DNA of 10,263 nt from an uncultured Spirochaetia bacterium (GTDB lineage: Bacteria > Spirochaetota > UBA4802 > JAGODF01). Shown here one piece after another: positions 1 through 7,171 of the stretch. Both the position numbers and the translations under genes were made by a program. The DNA lies in NCBI GenBank assembly GCA_937967705.1, contig CALCJG010000094.1, positions 1 through 10,263 of the forward strand, given 5' to 3'. Positions within the stretch are counted from its first letter, which is position 1; each line of letters starts with the position of its first letter. Under the pieces are notes generated by a model. That model was not told the origin of the DNA, did not search any database, and worked only from the letters and a program-made list of their open reading frames with translations.

Positions 1-1469
1 CAAGTGAAACCGATACCGAGGTCATCGTTCATCTGATAGAATATTATTATCAGGACCATTCCCTTCTCGATGCTGTCAGGCAGGCGCTTGACATGCTGGA
101 AGGGACCTATGGCCTTCTGGTCGTCTCCCGCCGGGAACCGGGCAGGATCATTGCCGCCAGAAAAGGCAGCCCCCTCATTATGGGTGTGGGGGAGGGGGAG
201 ATAATCATCGCCTCCGACGCCAGCGCCATCGTGGAGCATACCCGCCAGGTGGTCTATTTCGAGGATAATGAGGTCATCGAAATCAGCGGTGGTGAGTACA
301 GAACCTACAACCTGGACCGCGAAAAAATCCAGAAGAAGATCGATACCATAGACTGGGACATCAAATCCATCGAGAAGCATGGATTTTCCCACTTCATGCT
401 CAAGGAGATTTACGAACAACCGGAGACGATTACCAATGGCTTCCGGGGCAGGATCAACCTGCATCTGGGAACAGCCAGGCTGGACGGGCTGCGCCTGACC
501 GAGGACGATCTCAACGGTATCAGCAGGATCATCTTTATTGCCTGCGGAACCTCGTGGCATGCGGGACTCGTAGGGGAATATCTGATTGAGCATTATGCCC
601 GGATCCCCGTGGAGGTGGAATATGCCTCGGAGTTCCGCTACCGGCGGCCTATTCTTAAACAGGGAGATCTTGTGATCGTAATCAGTCAATCCGGCGAAAC
701 GGCAGACACCCTGGCAGCCCTCAGGGAGGCAAAGGCCAGGGGGGTTAAAGTACTGGGTATTACCAACGTTGTGGGAAGCACCATAGCCAGGGAAACCGAC
801 GGCGGTGTCTACATACATGCAGGACCGGAGATCGGGGTGGCCTCGACGAAGGCCTTTACGTCCCAGATTACCGTGCTCATCCTGCTGGCGGTACTCCTGG
901 CGCGGCGCAGGGACATGACGGCCGGAGAGGGGACAGAGGTTCTGGAGGCCCTGCAGAGCGTTCCCGAACTGGTAGGTCAGATCATCGGCAGTAATGAGAG
1001 AATCCGGGAGATCGCATCCATCTACAAGGACAACAGAAATTTTCTTTACCTGGGAAGGGGGATACAGTTTCCCGTGGCCCTGGAAGGGGCCCTCAAGCTC
1101 AAGGAGATTTCCTATATCCATGCGGAGGGATATCCTGCCGCGGAGATGAAACATGGCCCCATCGCTTTGATAGACGAGGAAATGCCGGTGGTCTTCATCG
1201 CCCCGCGAGATGAAGTCTACGGAAAGATACTGAGCAACATGGCCGAGGTGAAGGCGCGAAGCGGTAGAATCATAACCATCGCCAATGACGTGGAGGGAGA
1301 GGTCGGCAGGTACTCTGATCATATCATAGAGATCCCAAGGGTACATAACATGATTTCTCCTCTTCTTACGGTCATACCTCTTCAGCTGCTGGCCTATCAT
1401 ATCGCGGTCATGCGGGGATGCAATGTGGATGAGCCCAGAAATCTCGCGAAAAGCGTTACAGTGGAGTGA
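1..1469 (+). CDS. glmS: Glutamine--fructose-6-phosphate aminotransferase (isomerizing), 5'-truncated by window edge
   Basis: Makes glucosamine-6-phosphate from fructose-6-phosphate and glutamine, the first committed step toward UDP-GlcNAc for peptidoglycan and lipopolysaccharide; cytosolic. The frame is open from base 3 and 488 residues are visible. Seen: the glutaminase-domain motif SETDTEVIVHL at the left edge, then two SIS sugar-isomerase domains. The first has IACGTSWHAG, VISQSGETADT and GVASTKAFTSQ; the second has YLGRGIQFPVALEGALKLKE and AEMKHGPIALID. The C-terminus PRNLAKSVTVE is the near-invariant GlmS tail. Family members are about 610 residues, so roughly 120 residues, including the N-terminal catalytic cysteine, lie outside the window. 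The gene ends with TGA and is followed by 206 bp before the next gene, so it need not be co-transcribed with it. No frameshift or missing motif was seen in the visible part. Identification is secure. Confidence 0.97.
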   Translation, partial: SETDTEVIVHLIEYYYQDHSLLDAVRQALDMLEGTYGLLVVSRREPGRIIAARKGSPLIMGVGEGEIIIASDASAIVEHTRQVVYFEDNEVIEISGGEYRTYNLDREKIQKKIDTIDWDIKSIEKHGFSHFMLKEIYEQPETITNGFRGRINLHLGTARLDGLRLTEDDLNGISRIIFIACGTSWHAGLVGEYLIEHYARIPVEVEYASEFRYRRPILKQGDLVIVISQSGETADTLAALREAKARGVKVLGITNVVGSTIARETDGGVYIHAGPEIGVASTKAFTSQITVLILLAVLLARRRDMTAGEGTEVLEALQSVPELVGQIIGSNERIREIASIYKDNRNFLYLGRGIQFPVALEGALKLKEISYIHAEGYPAAEMKHGPIALIDEEMPVVFIAPRDEVYGKILSNMAEVKARSGRIITIANDVEGEVGRYSDHIIEIPRVHNMISPLLTVIPLQLLAYHIAVMRGCNVDEPRNLAKSVTVE

Positions 1470-1485
1470 GGACCTCTAAGCGAAT

Positions 1486-1509
1486 CGGGAAAAGTAAGAA
1501 AATTTCCCG
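1486..1509 (+). other. Small hairpin downstream of glmS (weak terminator candidate)
   Basis: Seventeen bases after the glmS stop, CGGGAAA (1486-1492) and TTTCCCG (1503-1509) form a 7-bp stem with a 10-nt loop. No T tract follows, so it is at best a poor intrinsic terminator. The right arm could alternatively pair with AGGGCCGGGAAA at 1575-1586, leaving a 3-nt bulge. That second pairing spans the promoter below and could form only in read-through RNA. Confidence 0.3.
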
Positions 1510-1526
1510 GCGGCCCTGTATATTGA

Positions 1527-1555
1527 TTGACATAAAACCTCTGCATGGATATCCT
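1527..1555 (+). promoter_or_regulatory. Sigma-70-type promoter for the VOC-eda pair
   Basis: A perfect -35 TTGACA (1527-1532), a 17-bp spacer and TATCCT (1550-1555, four of six consensus bases) give the best promoter in this gap. Transcription would start near 1562, leaving a leader of about 115 nt. The leader holds a hairpin, GGAGGCTG (1622-1629) with CAGCTTCC (1638-1645, one G-U pair), ending about 20 nt before the Shine-Dalgarno GGAG at 1665. Start site and regulation are inferred. Confidence 0.6.
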
Positions 1556-1675
1556 TAATCGTCTATTGCTGAGAAGGGCCGGGAAAGGGGCCGCACCTCT
1601 TGATTGTGAATGAGGGATCAGGGAGGCTGGAGATAATCAGCTTCCTCGTTTAAATAAGACTATTGGAGATGAATC

Positions 1676-2047
1676 ATGATTGTTATAGAGGACATAGATC
1701 ATATCGGCCTGACGGTTTCCAGCCTGGATAAATCCATTGAGTTTTACAAGGATCTCTTCGATTTTGAGGTCATCGAAAAGATAAGCAATTCCGGCCAGGC
1801 TTTTTTGAGAGTAGGCGATATCATCCTGGGCCTTTATGAAATTGAAGGGTATAAAGGGCAGGATGGTACCAAGAATCATGTCAGCTTTTATGTGGATGAA
1901 GAGGACTTCGAAGATGCACTGGAGGAGATTCAGCAGCAGGAGATCACCATTGTCTTCGGCCCGGAGAACATACGGAAGGGACGCTCGGTCGTCTTCCTGG
2001 ATCCTGACAGTAATCAGATAGAGCTGTGTTATCCGAAAATGGGGTAA
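1676..2047 (+). CDS. VOC (glyoxalase/bleomycin-resistance fold) family protein
   Basis: A 123-residue protein of the vicinal-oxygen-chelate superfamily, whose members are small metal enzymes including glyoxalase I, methylmalonyl-CoA epimerase and fosfomycin-modifying enzymes. Seen: module one starts DHIGLTVSSLDKSIEFYKDL, the usual first strand and helix with metal-ligand candidate His9. Module two starts NHVSFYVDEEDF with His68 and ends GRSVVFLDPDSNQIEL with Glu116, so a His/His/Glu metal set is visible; a fourth ligand is not clear. The length fits a single-chain, two-module VOC protein that would dimerise. The ATG is preceded by GGAG at 1665-1668, 7 nt away. The stop lies inside the start region of eda, so the two are probably translated together and the protein may act on a sugar-acid or 2-keto-acid intermediate, but that is inference from context. 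The substrate cannot be named. Confidence 0.9.
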   Translation: MIVIEDIDHIGLTVSSLDKSIEFYKDLFDFEVIEKISNSGQAFLRVGDIILGLYEIEGYKGQDGTKNHVSFYVDEEDFEDALEEIQQQEITIVFGPENIRKGRSVVFLDPDSNQIELCYPKMG

Positions 2048-2688
2048 GTGATCTTAAAGAAGCCCTCCAAAAGGCCCGCCTTGTTCCTGTAGCGGCATTC
2101 AGCAGTGTGGATGCCGCCCTGAAAGTATCCGAAATACTCCTGAAGTTTTCCCTTCCCCTCATAGAAATCACCCTGCGAACCCGTGAAGCGATTCTATGTA
2201 CCGAGGCTGTGTGCCGTCAGTTTCCGGAGATGCTCGTAGGATCGGGAAGCGTCCTGGATCGGGATTCCTTTAAAGAGGCTCTGGACGTTGGCTCCCGTTT
2301 TGGTGTGGCGCCCTGCCTGGATCTGGAGATCCTTGCCTTTACTCAGGAGAGGGGAGTTCCCTTCATGCCGGGGATTGCCACTCCCTCGGAACTCAACGAG
2401 GCCCTGAAAGCCGGATGCCGTTTCATCAAGGTGTTTCCCGCGGAATCGCTGGGGGGGCCTGCTTATATCAGGGCATTGACAGCCCCTTTCAAACTCAGGG
2501 ACTTTTTCCTGGTACCCACGGGGGGTATTAGCGAGAACAACGTTCGGAGTTACCTGGAGGCGGATCGTGTCCTCGCCTGCGGGGCCACCTACATCGTGGA
2601 AAGCAGTCTGATCGATAAGGGGGATTTCCGGGAAATAAAAAAGAGAATCGAGCGATTCTCTTTTCTAATGAAGGAGACAAACCCTTAA
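2026..2688 (+). CDS. eda: 2-dehydro-3-deoxy-phosphogluconate (KDPG) aldolase / 4-hydroxy-2-oxoglutarate aldolase
   Basis: Class I aldolase that splits KDPG into pyruvate and glyceraldehyde-3-phosphate in the Entner-Doudoroff and hexuronate routes; relatives also cleave 4-hydroxy-2-oxoglutarate. Seen in 220 residues: IEITLRT with the general-base Glu47 and Arg51, VGSGSVL, MPGIATPSEL, the Schiff-base Lys135 in FIKVFPAE, and the phosphate-binding PTGGIS at 164-169. Length and spacing match the roughly 213-residue E. coli enzyme. The start is GTG at 2026; no other start codon exists in frame before the conserved core, and Glu47 falls where E. coli has Glu45. This start overlaps the upstream VOC gene by 22 bp, with only a weak GATAGAG before it, so translational coupling is likely. 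A terminator-like hairpin is built into the last codons. No dehydratase (edd) partner is in the window. Confidence 0.92.
   Translation: MLSENGVSDLKEALQKARLVPVAAFSSVDAALKVSEILLKFSLPLIEITLRTREAILCTEAVCRQFPEMLVGSGSVLDRDSFKEALDVGSRFGVAPCLDLEILAFTQERGVPFMPGIATPSELNEALKAGCRFIKVFPAESLGGPAYIRALTAPFKLRDFFLVPTGGISENNVRSYLEADRVLACGATYIVESSLIDKGDFREIKKRIERFSFLMKETNP
2637..2666. terminator. Bidirectional intrinsic terminator embedded in the 3' end of eda
   Basis: AAAAGAGAATCG (2639-2650) and CGATTCTCTTTT (2653-2664) are perfect 12-bp arms separated by AG. Read on plus it is a stem followed by a U tract; read on minus it ends in six U. It lies wholly inside eda codons (residues near KKRIERFSF), 22 bp before the stop, and about 30 bp past the 3' end of the convergent tRNA-Leu. 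It could therefore end both transcripts. Termination that early would leave eda mRNA without its stop codon unless it is inefficient or the translating ribosome prevents folding. Confidence 0.65.
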
Positions 2689-2694
2689 AGAATC

Positions 2695-2778
2695 TGCCGC
2701 GAGGGGGATTTGAACCCCCACAGGCGTACACCTACTAGACCCTGAACCTAGCGCGTCTACCAATTCCGCCATCGCGGC
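2695..2778 (-). tRNA. tRNA-Leu, anticodon CAG
   Basis: Read on the minus strand, an acceptor stem GCCGCGA/TCGCGGC, a D arm with GGAATTGGTAGA, an anticodon stem CTAGG/TCTAG with loop TTCAGGG (anticodon CAG), a long type II variable arm, and a T arm GGGGGTTCAAATCCCCC give a complete 84-nt leucine tRNA with discriminator A. It closely follows the pattern of bacterial tRNA-Leu(CAG). The CCA end is not encoded (the following bases on the minus strand are GAT), so tRNA nucleotidyltransferase must add it. It lies 53 bp downstream of lysA on the same strand. Confidence 0.96.
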
Positions 2779-2788
2779 TGATGGGTTC

Positions 2789-2816
2789 TTGATACTTCCT
2801 GCCTGAAATTTGTCAA
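2789..2816 (-). promoter_or_regulatory. Promoter for tRNA-Leu
   Basis: On the minus strand, TTGACA (2816 down to 2811) is followed after 16 bp by TATCAA (2794-2789, four of six). Transcription would start near 2782, giving a leader of only a few bases before the mature tRNA 5' end at 2778, as is usual for stable RNA genes. It lies entirely in the lysA-tRNA gap. No terminator hairpin is seen between lysA and the tRNA, so read-through from greA-lysA is also possible. Confidence 0.6.
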
Positions 2817-2831
2817 TAAAATTCTTTCCTG

Positions 2832-4091
2832 TCAGCCTAAAATCTCGTTTCGGACCATCTCTTCATATGTATCCCGTTTCCGTATAAGCCGGACACGACT
2901 GTCGGTTCCGATCATCACCTCCGCCGGAAGTGCCCGGGTGTTGTAGCGGGATGCCATGGACATGCAGTAGGCGCCGGCTGAGAGTATGGCCAAGTGATCC
3001 CCCTTTTCCGTCAGGGTAATCTCCCGGTCCTTGGCGAAGAAATCACCGGATTCGCAGATGGGACCAACTATGTCCGCCACCTCTTTTCCTTCCCGGCGGT
3101 CGCAGTTGACTATGTGCTGGAAGGCTCCATAAAGGGACGGGCGTATGAGATCATTCATGGCCCCGTCCGTTATGATGAAGGTTTTGGTATCCGCCTGTTT
3201 TTTGTACAGTACCTCGATCAGCAGCATGCCGGTGTTGCCGGATATGTAGCGCCCAGGCTCGACGATGATCTTAAGGCCCAGAGGTTTGACAATATGGACG
3301 ATCTCCCGGGACCAGTCCTCCAGTGAAAAGGGCCCCTCCTCATCGTAGATGATTCCAAAACCGCCCCCCAGGTTTATATGGGTAAAATCATTGAAACCGG
3401 ACGAACGTAAGTCCTCTATCAGGTCAGCAACCTTTTGTACCGCTTCAATATAGGGTTCGTAGGTCGTAATCTGGGAGCCGATATGGCAGTGAATGCCCCG
3501 AAGGGAAACATTTTTCAGCCCCGCAAGCGTGCCGAGATAGTTCATCAACTGATGGGGGGATATGCCGAACTTATTCTCCTTCTTTCCTGTCGTTATGTAG
3601 TGATGGGTGTTGGCGTCCACATCAGGATTGACCCGGATCGCGATGCCCGTGATCACCCCTTTTTGGGCGGAGATGCGGTTGATTTCCTCAACCTCCTGAA
3701 AGGATTCGCAGTTGAACATGAGAATCTTCGAATCGATGGCATAGGCGATCTCATCATAGCGTTTTCCAACGCCGGCAAAGACTATACGGGAGGGGTCCAC
3801 ACCGGCCTTGAGAGCCCGGTATATTTCACCGGCGGACACCACGTCCATTCCGGAACCCATCTCCTTCATGAGGGTGATGATGGAGATGTTGGAGTTGGAT
3901 TTAATGGAGTAGCAGATGAGGTGTTCCGCATCCGACAGAGCCTTGTCAATTCTCCTGTAATGATCCTGAAAACCCCTTTCGGAATAGATGTAAAGAGGAG
4001 TTCCGTATTCCGACGCGAGCTTCTTTACGGGAATGCCCTCGCAGGTCAATTCGTTGTTGATGTGCTGAAAGTAGGAGTCGTATCTGTTCAT
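2832..4091 (-). CDS. lysA: Diaminopimelate decarboxylase
   Basis: PLP enzyme that decarboxylates meso-diaminopimelate to L-lysine, the last step of lysine synthesis; cytosolic homodimer. The 419 residues match the family length. Seen: GTPLYIY (30-36), the PLP lysine Lys64 in CYSIKSNSN (commonly YAxKAN, so the surrounding residues differ slightly), HCHIGSQI (201-208), GGGFGI (242-247), EPGRYISGNTG (278-288), the active-site CESGDFFAKDR (Cys346) contributed across the dimer, and SAGAYCMSMASRYN with Tyr375. The fold is an alanine-racemase-like barrel followed by a beta domain. The ATG overlaps the greA stop as ATGA, and there is little Shine-Dalgarno, so translation probably depends on greA. Diaminopimelate is also a cell-wall component, so this step sets the split between lysine and peptidoglycan precursors. 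No lysine riboswitch is possible at this junction. Confidence 0.96.
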   Translation of the reverse strand: MNRYDSYFQHINNELTCEGIPVKKLASEYGTPLYIYSERGFQDHYRRIDKALSDAEHLICYSIKSNSNISIITLMKEMGSGMDVVSAGEIYRALKAGVDPSRIVFAGVGKRYDEIAYAIDSKILMFNCESFQEVEEINRISAQKGVITGIAIRVNPDVDANTHHYITTGKKENKFGISPHQLMNYLGTLAGLKNVSLRGIHCHIGSQITTYEPYIEAVQKVADLIEDLRSSGFNDFTHINLGGGFGIIYDEEGPFSLEDWSREIVHIVKPLGLKIIVEPGRYISGNTGMLLIEVLYKKQADTKTFIITDGAMNDLIRPSLYGAFQHIVNCDRREGKEVADIVGPICESGDFFAKDREITLTEKGDHLAILSAGAYCMSMASRYNTRALPAEVMIGTDSRVRLIRKRDTYEEMVRNEILG

Positions 4092-6793
4092 AGCCTGTAT
4101 TTCTCGATATTCTGAATTTTATATTTCTTTTCCTCCTCCCCGAATTTCAGGGTAAATTCCTCCGCCGGTTTTTTCCCTAGAAGCGCTTTGGCGATAGGAG
4201 ACCGGTAGGAGAGGATTTTTCGTTCAAAATCTGCGTCCCAGGGGCCCAGTATCGTGTAGTTGATGCTTTCCCCCGTGCCCAGGTCCTCGAAGGTTACGGT
4301 TGTGCCGATGTTGACGGAATCGGCGGATACTTTCTCGAGATCCAGAACCTCCGCCTTTTTGATCTCGTCCTTCAGCTTGTTGATGGACATCTCCAGTATG
4401 GTCTGTTTCTCCATGAGGGAATTGTATTCCACATTCTCCCTCACATCTCCGGAGACATCAGCCGCCTTCTTCAGCTCCTGGGTCAGGTGAACCATCTCTA
4501 CGTTGATCATGCGGGCCAGTTCCGTATCCATTTTCTCGCGGCCCTCCATAGAGACGATCAGTTTTTCGACGTCGATAACCCACTCTTCGGAATCCTTTGA
4601 CTGGGCCGATACGCTGAAATCTGCGTAACGCGACCGGATCAGGTTAAGAAACTTGTCCGTCTGGGATTCCTCGACGTAGGAGACGTTACGGAAGATGTCG
4701 TAGAGCTTTCCGAGAAGGGTGGGGGAGTTCTGCTGTACTATCTCGCCCAGAACCTGCGCATCGTCGTCAAAGAGGGTTTCCAGTGCGATGTTCTTCAGTC
4801 GATTGCCCTTGGTCTCGATCTTTTTCAGCTCGTTAAGCAGTCGGAAGTAGGTGAGGATGAAGCCCTCACGGGAGAAATCCAGCCACTCATAGTTCCAGGT
4901 CCAGGTGAGAATGTTCCGGGCCACCCAGAGGAAAATTTCCGGATACTGTTTGGCCCCGGTGATGGTGCGGTCGATGAATCCGTTTATCGCGTTATAGGCG
5001 TGGGCGCTGATCAGGTTGTTGATGATGTACTTGTGTATGCGTACCGGCGTCTCAAAGAGTATCTCGGAAACGACCTGAGGCCAGTCTTCCCTCGCCTCGC
5101 GGATCAGGTTGATGAAGTCCTTTTTATAGTCATAGGAGCTGATCTTCAGGGATATGAGGGGCAGTTCCTGGCTTTCCTTGATGAACGAGATTACCTTGTC
5201 CCTAATGGTGTCCAGTTTCAGCTTTTTGGGATCAACATAAGCCGTCAGGCTCCGCAGTATAAAATAGGAGAGTATCTGCTTGGTTGCGGAGATGTCCTTT
5301 GTCGTGCCCGAAAAATAATCGATGAAGTAGGGGGCGATGGGTTCTCCCTCGGACTTGTCGATGTTGTTGATGAACTCAATCGCATAATTAAGCCTCTCGC
5401 TGAAGGATTGGGCCCTGCTGAAATGATCCAGCAGTTCTTCGCCGAAGGTGACGGGTTTGTCCCGCATGAATATCAGATCCTTCTGCTTATCAGAAAAGGC
5501 GAAATGGGGATCCTGTTTGATGGCGCTTCGTGTGCGTCCCCACCATTTGGTCCAGGCCTTGGCGTCGATATACTTGGGGATCAGCTCCTTCTTAATGTCC
5601 GTAAGGGTGATGCTTCCATCATAGGACTTGATGAGGATTTCGAAAAACTGCATGAAATCCTCCGCAAAAAGGGCCTTTAATGCGTTGAAATCCTCATATT
5701 CCATCACGTGGACATGGTTTTTGTTGAGCGGAGCCAGGGACTGCAGGGCCATCTGTATGGACATTTTATGGTCCGGCTTGTCTTGAAAATCCACGATGAT
5801 GAATTCACTGTTGATGTCCGTGATCCGCCCCACGCCCCAGGAGCGGTGATAGGCGTAATTGTCCTTGTCGAAGATGATGTTCTTCTCAAAGTTCTGAATC
5901 GCATGCTTGACCGGATATTTGAAATTGTTCAGCTTGGATATCTTGATGAACTGCTGATACTGGGAATGGGACCCGTATTTCTTTTCGTAAAACTTAATGA
6001 GCTCCTTGCGGGCGTTGTTGTCCTCCGGAGTGTAGTCCAGGATCTTTGTCAGGAGATCTATGGACTGATCAGGGTTTTCCTCGTCCCGGTATTTGTTCAG
6101 CAGGGATTTCAGGAGATTGGAGGTCAGATCGTATTCCTTGGCCTCGATGAGCATACGCTCGATGCGTTCGAAGAAACTGATGTCATCCCAGGATATGGAA
6201 ACGAGCTTATTCCACAGGGGCCCTATCTCCTGAAAATCGCCGTTCTTGATGAAACCCTCAATGGAAAGCTTCATATACTGAATGCTCTTCTCGGGGTCAT
6301 CGTCAATGATGGCATAGGCCAGCTTCTTGGCCACCTCGGTGTCGAACCGGTCTATCTTGAGGAGGTTTTCCCAAACCGGGATGGCCTCTTTGTTGCGTCC
6401 CAGGCGTTCGAGACTGATGGCGAGAGATTTCAGGGCGATACGGTTCTCACCGTATTCCAGAATCTTCTCGGATATCCTCTCGACAACCGCCCATTTGTGG
6501 TTCTCGACGAAGAGATCGATGAGTTTGCGAAGATTGACGGTATCCTCCACCCGATTATAATGATACCCCAGAATACCCGTCAGATAGGAGGCGGTTATGG
6601 ATTCCGGATGCTCCTTGAGGTGTTTGCGGCAGACCTCGCAGGAGGTTTCGTAGAGGTTTTCGCTTATGATGCTGTTGACCAGCGAATCCAGTATTTTAAA
6701 TTTCGATATGCCTAAGTCCTTGGGTTCTATGCGGCCCCAGAGTTCTTCCTTGAAGAGGGAGTTTATTCTGTCGAGGATTTTTTCGTTTTCCAT
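4088..6793 (-). CDS. greA: Long GreA-type transcription elongation factor with TPR-like and Tudor-like N-terminal regions
   Basis: Rescues backtracked RNA polymerase by stimulating cleavage of the transcript 3' end. Seen in 901 residues: TPR-like helical pairs at about 60-290 (for example 118-150 and 240-272), an SH3/Tudor-like segment at about 313-358 (HRSWGVGRITDI, then IIVDF and LAPL), a Trp-rich piece AWTKWWGRTRSAI (413-425), a long helical region to about 740, then a GreA core. The core has the coiled-coil tip GDVRENVEY (782-790) with the acidic pair Asp783/Glu786 that coordinates catalytic Mg2+, and the FKBP-like end with RSPIAKALLGK. Ordinary GreA is about 158 residues; long versions are known in spirochaetes and chlamydiae, so the form is characteristic rather than a misassembly. 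The ATG has AAGGTG only 2 nt upstream; no other in-frame start exists close by. lysA follows with a 4-bp overlap. Confidence 0.93.
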   Translation of the reverse strand: MENEKILDRINSLFKEELWGRIEPKDLGISKFKILDSLVNSIISENLYETSCEVCRKHLKEHPESITASYLTGILGYHYNRVEDTVNLRKLIDLFVENHKWAVVERISEKILEYGENRIALKSLAISLERLGRNKEAIPVWENLLKIDRFDTEVAKKLAYAIIDDDPEKSIQYMKLSIEGFIKNGDFQEIGPLWNKLVSISWDDISFFERIERMLIEAKEYDLTSNLLKSLLNKYRDEENPDQSIDLLTKILDYTPEDNNARKELIKFYEKKYGSHSQYQQFIKISKLNNFKYPVKHAIQNFEKNIIFDKDNYAYHRSWGVGRITDINSEFIIVDFQDKPDHKMSIQMALQSLAPLNKNHVHVMEYEDFNALKALFAEDFMQFFEILIKSYDGSITLTDIKKELIPKYIDAKAWTKWWGRTRSAIKQDPHFAFSDKQKDLIFMRDKPVTFGEELLDHFSRAQSFSERLNYAIEFINNIDKSEGEPIAPYFIDYFSGTTKDISATKQILSYFILRSLTAYVDPKKLKLDTIRDKVISFIKESQELPLISLKISSYDYKKDFINLIREAREDWPQVVSEILFETPVRIHKYIINNLISAHAYNAINGFIDRTITGAKQYPEIFLWVARNILTWTWNYEWLDFSREGFILTYFRLLNELKKIETKGNRLKNIALETLFDDDAQVLGEIVQQNSPTLLGKLYDIFRNVSYVEESQTDKFLNLIRSRYADFSVSAQSKDSEEWVIDVEKLIVSMEGREKMDTELARMINVEMVHLTQELKKAADVSGDVRENVEYNSLMEKQTILEMSINKLKDEIKKAEVLDLEKVSADSVNIGTTVTFEDLGTGESINYTILGPWDADFERKILSYRSPIAKALLGKKPAEEFTLKFGEEEKKYKIQNIEKYRL

Positions 6794-7105
6794 GGCACCT
6801 TGTCCACTCTTGATAATCTGTTTCCTGTTCCTGTGTGATGTTCAGCCCGGCCTTCATCTCATCGAGGTTGTGGTGTTTTATACTCCGCTGGAGAAACCAC
6901 CATCCCTGATCACCGATGACCAATTTGAGATAAACTCAAAAAATGTACTTAAACCGCGAAGGGGGCAAGACTCAGATACTGTTTTTTTCAGAAATATGTC
7001 TGATCGCAAAGGGTTGTCGCCGAACGGATTGCATGTATTAATGAACATAAAAGCCGATTATTTGCAAGCATTTTTAGCCTTCCTGTAATCATTTAATGCC
7101 TTACG
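6794..7105 (-). promoter_or_regulatory. greA upstream region, dyad and hairpin, no clear promoter
   Basis: This 312-bp stretch must carry the greA promoter, but I found no convincing -35/-10 pair. Seen: a dyad TTTGAG (6924-6929) / CTCAAA (6935-6940) with a 5-bp centre; a 31-nt imperfect hairpin at 6870-6900, with outer arms GTGGT/ACCAC and inner CTCC/GGAG, whose middle includes TATAAA on the minus strand (6883-6878); and a 27-codon minus-strand ORF at 6988-7071 preceded by AGGAAGG. None is assigned a function. No protein-coding gene of convincing quality lies here. Confidence 0.4.
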
Positions 7106-7145
7106 AAAAAAAACACCCATCGCCGGCAGGGGGATGGGTGTTTTT
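7106..7145 (-). terminator. Intrinsic terminator of the flaA transcription unit
   Basis: AAAAACACCCATC (7109-7121) pairs with GATGGGTGTTTTT (7133-7145) as a 13-bp stem with an 11-nt GC-rich loop. On the minus strand it is followed by a run of eight U in the transcript. It starts 27 bp after the stop of the second flaA gene and separates the flagellar unit from greA. The five T on plus would allow some activity in the other direction too. Confidence 0.9.
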
Positions 7146-7171
7146 GGAGTTATCAGCTTTCTGTCTATGCT

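Noticed and set aside
2451..2457. Run of seven G in eda
   Set aside because: Encodes the conserved Gly-Gly of the aldolase phosphate site (LGGP) and is shorter than typical slippage tracts, so it is explained by coding.
3435..4115. 226-codon plus-strand open frame opposite lysA
   Set aside because: Antisense shadow; the minus frame has all diaminopimelate decarboxylase motifs.
5708..6715. 335-codon plus-strand open frame opposite greA
   Set aside because: Antisense shadow of greA; no motif, and the minus frame is a clear full-length protein.
6870..6900. TATAAA within a hairpin upstream of greA as the greA promoter
   Set aside because: The hexamer looks good but no -35 is found at 15-19 bp (GGGATG at 17), so I did not call it a promoter.
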